40,300 nucleotides of DNA from Clostridioides difficile CD160. GTDB taxonomy: Bacteria; Bacillota; Clostridia; Peptostreptococcales; Peptostreptococcaceae. The stretch is taken from NCBI RefSeq assembly GCF_000449425.2, contig NZ_AVHW01000009.1:1-40300 (forward strand), written 5' to 3'. Of this stretch, positions 35,431-40,300 are shown piece by piece. Position 1 is the stretch's first letter. Each line of letters starts with the position of its first letter. The position numbers and the translations under genes are program-made. The notes beneath the pieces were generated by a model that was not told the origin of the DNA, did no database searches, and saw nothing but the letters and a program-made list of their open reading frames with translations.

Positions 35431-36243
35431 CTATCCAGAAATAGAATGTATTAATATTAAGATTAATTTGTGTGATAATATTGCTAATTTTATGCCTAAA
35501 TCAGAGAAAACAGTAGTCATTAATAATAAAACAACACTTACAATTAACAAAACAATACTTACACTTCTTCTTTTTAAATAAGAAATCAATAATATTTTCC
35601 TTTTTGGCATTTGCATTCCATCAAATCCTTGATTTTGTTGTTGACTTCTATCAAAATCACTAACACATGAGACTAATTCATCAGAAACCCAACGCATACT
35701 GGAATTTGTATTTTGAGAACCCATGCCATACATTTCACTTTGATTGCCAAAAGAAGAATTCCCTTTTTTATAAAGAAAGTTTCTAATAGGAGGAAAAGTT
35801 ATGTAAATCAAATCAGAAGCAGTTATTGGTAAATACAATACCATTATTAAAACTGCAAAGATGGATACTGCTTTTCTAATTAAGTTCATGATTGGACTTA
35901 ACATAAAACTTGCAAATGCTGTTTCTTCTGAAGATATTCTCATATTTGAAAGTATATTCTCTGCTGCTCTTATACTATCTTTATCTTGTTTACTAGAGTA
36001 ATCTGGAAGATTGTTAGAAAGCCCTGGTTGTGGACTTTCCATACTATTATTTTCATTTGGATTAATACTATTATTATCTAAATCGCTTCCATTATTATTT
36101 TCAATTACTTCATTATTTTTTATTTCAGCATTATTATTTTCACCTATTCCATTTAAATCACCTATAACATCTGCATTTACATAGAAACTACATCCAATAA
36201 TACATAGAGCCACAGAAATAAAAACAATTATTTTATATCGCAT
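35431..36243 (-). CDS. Secreted-leader, two-TM protein (paralogue B)
   Basis: This 270-aa protein starts at ATG 36243, 8 nt after TAGGAG. A signal peptide (about 1-24) is followed by an Asn-rich outer stretch, a membrane helix block (~118-145) containing MSPL-like LSPIMNLIR and ASDLIYITFPPIR, a loop, and a C-terminal helix block (~221-268). Segment order and topology match the 303-aa protein at 33100-34011, so I take the two as paralogues. A membrane subunit of the channel is likely. Confidence 0.75.
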   Translation of the reverse strand: MRYKIIVFISVALCIIGCSFYVNADVIGDLNGIGENNNAEIKNNEVIENNNGSDLDNNSINPNENNSMESPQPGLSNNLPDYSSKQDKDSIRAAENILSNMRISSEETAFASFMLSPIMNLIRKAVSIFAVLIMVLYLPITASDLIYITFPPIRNFLYKKGNSSFGNQSEMYGMGSQNTNSSMRWVSDELVSCVSDFDRSQQQNQGFDGMQMPKRKILLISYLKRRSVSIVLLIVSVVLLLMTTVFSDLGIKLAILSHKLILILIHSISG

Positions 36244-36287
36244 TTTATCAGCTCCTATCAATTTACTTTTAATCTATATTTATACAC

Positions 36288-36362
36288 ACTTAAATTTTAG
36301 TCGTAAAAATTTAAGTATTGGTGTTTGCCTTTTCTAATTTAAAGGTGACGCTTTAAATTAGA
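36288..36362. repeat. Two adjacent inverted repeats upstream of paralogue B
   Basis: One is a near-perfect 11-bp repeat (36288-36298 with 36306-36316). The other is a perfect 12-bp repeat (36333-36344 with 36351-36362, 6-nt loop). Neither is followed by a T run on the minus strand, so they look more like operators or leader structures than terminators. Confidence 0.5.
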
Positions 36363-36421
36363 TTCTAAGACTGTTTTATAATGTGCCATGTATATTTTAT
36401 CCATATCATTTTAAAATGGCT

Positions 36422-37468
36422 TTATTCTAAATAACTCAAAGATTCTTTATCTACTTTACTCAAATCGACAGGTTCATCTTGATATATATACATATTCAAT
36501 AGTTGTGCAGTTACATATAAGTCAGTTCTAAATACCCAACCATACTTTTTATATTTTCCCTCTTTACATAATGGTTCAAAAGGAACTGATAATGTGTCTA
36601 TATCTTTATAATCCATTTTATGTACTGTATAAGCTAAATTTATAATCTGTTTAATATCTAAGCTAGTTTCTACATTCCCAAGAATAGATTGTACAATGTT
36701 AGGATATTTTAATATACTGATAGTTTTCATTTTTTCAGATATTGAACTTATTATTTCTCTTTGTCTTTTTGTTCGACCTTGCTCACCACCTGAGTTATAT
36801 CTTACTCTTGCATAAGATAAAGCTTGTGTACCATTTAATCTATGCTTTCCAGCTGATTTTATATTATTTGCGGTATTACCTTGTATGTCATTTATATGTT
36901 GATTAAATTCTTTCAGTATCTTTTTATCAATATTTACGTCTACTCCACCAAGTGTATCAATGACTTTTATAAAACTATTAAAATCAAGTAATACATAATC
37001 ATCTATTTTTAATAAATAATTATCTTCTATTGTTTCTTTTAGCAAATCTATACCACCAAAAGCATATGCCCAATTAAGTTTACCTTTTCCATGACCTCTT
37101 ATTTCTACTAATACATCCCTATATAAAGTTGTCAATTTCACTTTATGATGAACTGTATCTATTGTCGCTATTATCATACTGTCAGTTCTAACACCATCTT
37201 TTACACCTCTTTTATCTGTTCCTAACAATAGTATATTTGTTATTCCATCAACCTCTTTAAATTCTTTATTGCGATATTCGGATATTTTTTCATCATTAAA
37301 GTTATAAATTTTATTTGTATTTACATTCCAACCAAATTTTTTATCATTGAAATCTGCATTTACTATCTCTGTTTCAAACCTTGAGGAACTTCCTATTGTT
37401 ACAACTCCAATTGAGCTTATAATTAAAATAGATAATATTATCGCATATACGATTTTCTTTATTTTCAT
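36422..37468 (-). CDS. LCP (LytR-CpsA-Psr) family cell-wall polymer ligase
   Basis: This 348-aa protein starts at ATG 37468 after AAGGGAG. An N-terminal membrane helix (~7-26) anchors it with the enzyme domain outside. LCP marks are all present: LLLGTDKRG (81-88), RTDSMII (94-100), TLYRDVLVEI (114-123), LNWAYAFGG (131-139), LDFNSFIKVIDTLGGVDV and NGTQALSYARVRY with EQGRTKRQREII. LCP enzymes move teichoic acid or polysaccharide from a lipid carrier to the wall. Within a conjugation locus it might link a surface factor or remodel the wall at the channel, which is inference. Confidence 0.92.
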   Translation of the reverse strand: MKIKKIVYAIILSILIISSIGVVTIGSSSRFETEIVNADFNDKKFGWNVNTNKIYNFNDEKISEYRNKEFKEVDGITNILLLGTDKRGVKDGVRTDSMIIATIDTVHHKVKLTTLYRDVLVEIRGHGKGKLNWAYAFGGIDLLKETIEDNYLLKIDDYVLLDFNSFIKVIDTLGGVDVNIDKKILKEFNQHINDIQGNTANNIKSAGKHRLNGTQALSYARVRYNSGGEQGRTKRQREIISSISEKMKTISILKYPNIVQSILGNVETSLDIKQIINLAYTVHKMDYKDIDTLSVPFEPLCKEGKYKKYGWVFRTDLYVTAQLLNMYIYQDEPVDLSKVDKESLSYLE

Positions 37469-37483
37469 AAATTAACTCCCTTA

Positions 37484-37532
37484 TATAACAAAATATAAAT
37501 AAAGCTAGAATGCTAAATTATATTTTGTTATA
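37484..37532. promoter_or_regulatory. 15-bp palindrome abutting the LCP ribosome binding site
   Basis: A perfect 15-bp inverted repeat (37484-37498 with 37518-37532, 19-nt spacer) lies just upstream of the AGGGAG site of the LCP gene. A TATAAT sequence occurs within it on the minus strand. It could be a repressor site or an RNA structure controlling translation. No T run supports a terminator. Confidence 0.55.
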
Positions 37533-37570
37533 ATATCTTTTTCTATAAATTTTATTTTAATTAATTTTTT

Positions 37571-38059
37571 TCAGAGAGATACTAATTTTTCGTTTTTTTC
37601 AAATCCTTTCTCAATATTTTTATTTTTCTTCGAGTTTATTTCATCTATTTTAGTTAAAATTTCTTGTTCAGTATGGTTGATTCCCATATCTTGTAACTCT
37701 TTTATAGATGATTTTGAGCTATACATGGCCATTAAAACTAATTCTTCATCTGTCCATATATTTGTTTTTATACATCTCTCATATATAAATACTAATCTAC
37801 CAACATTGTCTTCTACCTTTTCCTGTTTATAAATAACCCCACTTTCTATTTCTTCTTTTGACATCAGCAAATTATTTGAGATTTCCATTTCTATAGAATT
37901 GCTTTCTGAAATAATTTTATATTCTTTTTCTTTATGTTTGTTCCAATCAGCCTTTGCAACATCATATGTTTTTGAATTTACTCTAATTCTATATCCTACG
38001 ATATTTCCCTTGTAAGTTAAATACTTCATAGCAACCTTGTTTATTTTATTATTTTTCAT
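37571..38059 (-). CDS. Hypothetical protein with possible Myb/SANT-like domain
   Basis: This 162-aa protein starts at ATG 38059, 8 nt after GAGGT; a longer frame from 38116 has no site. The C-terminal part reads IWTDEELVLMAMY, then SIKELQDMGINHTEQEILTK. This follows the W-T-x-E-E...RT..aI..K pattern of Myb/SANT-like helix-turn-helix domains (about residues 99-145). It may be a DNA-binding regulator of the locus. The N-terminal YKGNIVGYRIRV region is not recognised. Confidence 0.6.
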   Translation of the reverse strand: MKNNKINKVAMKYLTYKGNIVGYRIRVNSKTYDVAKADWNKHKEKEYKIISESNSIEMEISNNLLMSKEEIESGVIYKQEKVEDNVGRLVFIYERCIKTNIWTDEELVLMAMYSSKSSIKELQDMGINHTEQEILTKIDEINSKKNKNIEKGFEKNEKLVSL

Positions 38060-38547
38060 ATTAATTACCTCACTTTTTAATATTTTTACAAATTTTACAT
38101 TTGACAATAATATCAAAAAAAGACTAATATAATTTTTTTGAAAAATTTTTTATTTTTGTTACTATTATTATCCATACAACTTTTTATCAAATATCGTTAT
38201 ATTTAAGAAATAAAAATATGTTTTTGTTTGTTTTTGCAAATTTTAAACTTTTTATAATCTTCTATATTTATTCATAATATATTTATATTTACAAAACACT
38301 CCTTTATTTATTAAATTTTCTTAGTAAATAATCTAATAATTACATTTTGATTAGAAAAAATATCCCAAATGGCAGCTTTATGTACATAAGTATACAAAAT
38401 TATTAAATTTTTTTAGATATTTTCAAAATATATTGTTTAAATTTCTTATTTATTAACTAAATAAATTAAAATATCATACTAATAATCACTTACTTTTAAT
38501 TTTTATACTCACATCTTTATCCTGAATAAATGAAATTTAAATTTCTT
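38060..38547. other. Intergenic region, 488 bp
   Basis: This is one of the most AT-rich stretches of the window. I see a 12-nt palindrome TTATGTACATAA near 38380 and, on the minus strand, an AAGGAGTG site near 38300 without an ORF of useful length. No tRNA, repeat array or convincing promoter can be supported. An upstream control region of the 162-aa gene is the likeliest content. Confidence 0.35.
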
Positions 38548-38736
38548 TTACTTATACATTTTTTCCATTTCAATAAGAATTTCATTTAAATTTCTTAAAG
38601 TCTCTCTTAATTTTTTTGACCATAAATCTAAATTATTTTTATTTAAAGTATTTATCATACTATTTACTTCTAATAAATTAATTTGTTCTTTCAAAATAGC
38701 TTCTTTTAAAATTTTTTTTTCTTCTTTATTAATCAA
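38548..38736 (-). CDS. 62-aa helical protein
   Basis: A TTG start at 38736 lies 5 nt after GAGGTGA. The product is two or three charged helices (LWSKKLRETLRNLNEILIEM in the C-terminal half), which might form a small coiled coil. I recognise no family; the Spo0E SQELD motif is absent. It follows the long terminator at 38775-38842. Confidence 0.6.
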   Translation of the reverse strand: MINKEEKKILKEAILKEQINLLEVNSMINTLNKNNLDLWSKKLRETLRNLNEILIEMEKMYK

Positions 38737-38774
38737 TTAATTCACCTCATTATATGTCTATATAAAAAAAACAA

Positions 38775-38842
38775 AAAAAAATAATATGAAATAATAAAAA
38801 GGAACTAAAAAGCTCCTTTTTATTATTTCATATTATTTTTTT
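38775..38842 (-). terminator. Long perfect terminator hairpin overlapping the 288-aa gene end
   Basis: Two perfect 29-bp arms (38775-38803 with 38814-38842) flank a 10-nt loop. Right-arm bases 38823-38842 encode the last codons and stop of the 288-aa gene. On the minus strand a T run lies at the distal end of the stem. The stem is far longer than usual for a terminator. Confidence 0.75.
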
Positions 38843-39689
38843 GTTCTTCTTTTTCTTTAGGTGTATTTTTTACTCCTAATATTTTTTGAATTCCTAAAGC
38901 TACAAGAGCTGCATGGCTAGGTGAAGACTGTTTTTTACTAACTCTTTCAATAGATATAGTTTCTAGATATTTACCATATCTTTCTTTAAATTCATCTTTA
39001 ATTTTCCAAATACCTGTTTCTGGGTCTTCTATATCAATTGTAATAAAGTTTGATTGACTTCCAGAATTGGCTTTTTCTTTAAAATGAGGTGTTGGAAGTT
39101 CCTGCTCATTTCTGAAGTATTTAGTAGCATTAAAGCCTAATTTTATAGCATCTGGTTGTCCTTGATAGCTAACTGCTCCACAATATTCATCACTTGTTAA
39201 AAATATCATTGCCTCCATCATGTTTAAATCAAATTCTTCATTGGCTTTAACATTTTCCCATCTTATATCTTTGTCATAATCAATTCCTGTTAGTGGTGTA
39301 ACACTAATATCTATTCTAGGAATACAAGTATCCTTACGAGATTTAAAAAATGCTCCAACAGTTGTAGGGACTTTATATGAAACTGATTCACTATTTCCTG
39401 TTGAAGATACTACTTTACTTTTCTTTATCTTTGTTTGACTTTCTGCTCCTAAAAAATATAATAATTCTAAATTTCTTGATTCACTACCTAATTTATTTTT
39501 TTCTTCGTCTGTTTTATTTGCATAAACCTCACGACCAAATTCAACTAATTTGTTGGTAGCTTCAGATTTTCTTTTTTTATTTTTATCATTACTATCATCT
39601 TCTAATTCATTTGCTTTTATAATTTCTTCTTTTTCTGTACTTTTTTCTTGAAAACTATTCTTTAATTCTTCTGGTATTTCTAGAGCCAT
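38823..39689 (-). CDS. Hypothetical protein at the head of the locus
   Basis: This 288-aa protein starts at ATG 39689 after AAAGGAGG. The first ~65 residues are charged and low in complexity (KNKKRKSEATNKLV). The middle and C-terminal parts are beta-rich and soluble, with CIPRIDISVTPLTGIDYDKD and NFITIDIEDPETGIWKIKDE. The tail is Lys/Glu/Asn-rich. No signal peptide or membrane helix is seen. I recognise no family; ssDNA-binding or transfer accessory functions are open. It has a good promoter and its own strong terminator, so it may be well expressed alone. Confidence 0.8.
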   Translation of the reverse strand: MALEIPEELKNSFQEKSTEKEEIIKANELEDDSNDKNKKRKSEATNKLVEFGREVYANKTDEEKNKLGSESRNLELLYFLGAESQTKIKKSKVVSSTGNSESVSYKVPTTVGAFFKSRKDTCIPRIDISVTPLTGIDYDKDIRWENVKANEEFDLNMMEAMIFLTSDEYCGAVSYQGQPDAIKLGFNATKYFRNEQELPTPHFKEKANSGSQSNFITIDIEDPETGIWKIKDEFKERYGKYLETISIERVSKKQSSPSHAALVALGIQKILGVKNTPKEKEEQKNNMK

Positions 39690-39761
39690 ATTTTTTCCTC
39701 CTTTTTATTTTCATTTATTTTATTTTATTTTTTATTTTCACAAATTTACTACTTAATTTAT

Positions 39762-39790
39762 ATTTTAAACTCCATATTTTTTTTAGTCAA
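39762..39790 (-). promoter_or_regulatory. Sigma-A-like promoter of the 288-aa gene
   Basis: On the minus strand TTGACT (39785-39790) and TAAAAT (39762-39767) are separated by exactly 17 bp, about 70 bp before the start codon. This is the best promoter match I found in the window. Confidence 0.65.
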
Positions 39791-39805
39791 CTTTTAAAAA
39801 ATAAA

Positions 39806-40300
39806 CTATTCTTCAATTTTTATAACTTCACATATAAAAGGTATTTTTATACCATTTGTATTTGTATATGTGTTATATGTAACATTTAATTTATTTCCTA
39901 TTTCCATTGTATTATATACGTTTTGATTTACATACAAAGATATTTTTTCATTATTAGAATTTAAAAGTTCCATTGCAAATATTATTTGTTTTCCATCTCT
40001 CTCACTCTTATTTAAATCAGCTAACATTATTTTTTTTTTTGATATAATCATTATTTCTGTTTTAGGATTATTAAAATATTTTAAAACATCATTAGAAATT
40101 TCTTTTATAGATGAAGTTTGCACTAAAGATTGATTTATATCTTCATTATTTATATTATCTTCATCATTTTTTTTATTTGTGTTAATATTATTTTTATTTT
40201 CTACATCATTAGAAATTTCTTTTATAGATGAAGTTTGCACTAAAGATTGATTTATATCTTCATTATTTATATTATCTTCATCATTTTTTTTATTTGTGTT
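39806..40300 (-). CDS. Partial gene with 39-aa tandem repeats (5' end outside window)
   Basis: The frame is open to the right edge, so the true start is outside; the GTG at 40240 is an internal valine of the repeat unit. Visible are ~164 residues. The first part is made of identical 39-residue units beginning VQTSSIKEISNDV and rich in Asn/Asp. The last ~90 residues are a beta-rich domain (FAMELLNSNNEKISLYVNQN, then ICEVIKIEE) that could be OB-like. The family is not recognised. Confidence 0.7.
   Translation of the reverse strand, partial: NTNKKNDEDNINNEDINQSLVQTSSIKEISNDVENKNNINTNKKNDEDNINNEDINQSLVQTSSIKEISNDVLKYFNNPKTEIMIISKKKIMLADLNKSERDGKQIIFAMELLNSNNEKISLYVNQNVYNTMEIGNKLNVTYNTYTNTNGIKIPFICEVIKIEE
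40086..40300. repeat. Perfect 117-bp in-frame tandem repeat
   Basis: The unit 40086-40202 is followed by a second copy from 40203, identical over all 98 bases available before the window ends. The 117-bp period equals 39 codons, so the reading frame is kept. The copy number beyond the edge is unknown. Confidence 0.9.

Noticed and set aside
38101-38133. Plus-strand TTGACA followed by TATAAT
   Set aside because: The spacing is 21 bp rather than about 17, and no plus-strand gene follows.
40240-40240. GTG at 40240 as the start of the repeat-containing gene
   Set aside because: It is an internal valine of the tandem repeat and the frame stays open to the window edge.
1-40300. CRISPR array, tRNA, rRNA, relaxase, oriT, insertion sequence or toxin-antitoxin pair
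   Set aside because: Looked for by eye on both strands. Apart from the 117-bp tandem repeat and hairpins, no repeat-spacer array, cloverleaf, relaxase histidine motif or transposase was recognised.

Overview
The window is very AT-rich DNA (roughly three quarters A+T by eye). Every gene I can support lies on the minus strand, so transcription runs from high to low coordinates. Strong AGGAGG-type ribosome binding sites, frequent TTG/GTG starts, AGA/ATA/TTA-rich codon use, lipobox lipoproteins, NlpC/P60 wall hydrolases and an LCP protein point to a Gram-positive, low-GC clostridium. A Clostridioides/Paeniclostridium-like Peptostreptococcaceae host is my best guess. The content (conjugation-type secretion genes, many orphan genes, no housekeeping genes) suggests a large plasmid or integrative conjugative element. 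No relaxase, replication gene, oriT, toxin or integrase is visible, so the element type is not settled.

Region 1 (about 40300-34000, the start of the locus). A gene with a perfect 117-bp tandem repeat runs off the right edge. It is followed by a 288-aa orphan with a good sigma-A-like promoter, a 62-aa helical protein, a 162-aa possible Myb/SANT-like protein, an LCP (LytR-CpsA-Psr) protein, a signal-peptide/two-TM protein, a 91-aa orphan, a short HU-like protein, a YdjM-type membrane protein and a second signal-peptide/two-TM protein paralogous to the first.

Region 2 (about 34000-7300) encodes a Gram-positive type IV secretion (conjugation-type) machine. In order of transcription: a 1354-aa wall hydrolase (NlpC/P60, a GGTNH/GSRTH domain, a glucosaminidase-like domain and C-terminal membrane helices); a 1669-aa VirB6-like membrane protein; a membrane-anchored C39-like peptidase; a series of small TM or lipoprotein subunits of probable VirB8/TcpC (NTF2-like) type; a two-TM protein with a very acidic tail; two consecutive MinD/TadZ-like proteins whose nucleotide-binding loop looks degenerate; a VirB4-like ATPase; a 48-aa two-TM protein; an FtsK/TcpA-like coupling ATPase; and a 567-aa lipoprotein. 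Hairpin terminators at about 33050, 23878, 20032 and 7258 divide it into sub-units of expression. From memory the content resembles the novel clostridial conjugation locus (cst) of the P. sordellii toxin plasmid pCS1; I could not test this.

Region 3 (about 7000-200) is an accessory module of seven genes. Three of them look NAD+-linked: a PARP (WGR + regulatory + H-Y-E catalytic domains), a second ADP-ribosyltransferase-like protein of the R-S-ExE type, and a shortened, divergent NAD+-dependent DNA-ligase-like protein (domain Ia + adenylation + OB) whose KxDG motif reads KVKG. Four orphans accompany them. This NAD+-centred group beside a conjugation locus is the most interesting thing here. 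Defence, anti-defence, DNA-repair signalling or effector roles are all possible and none is proven.
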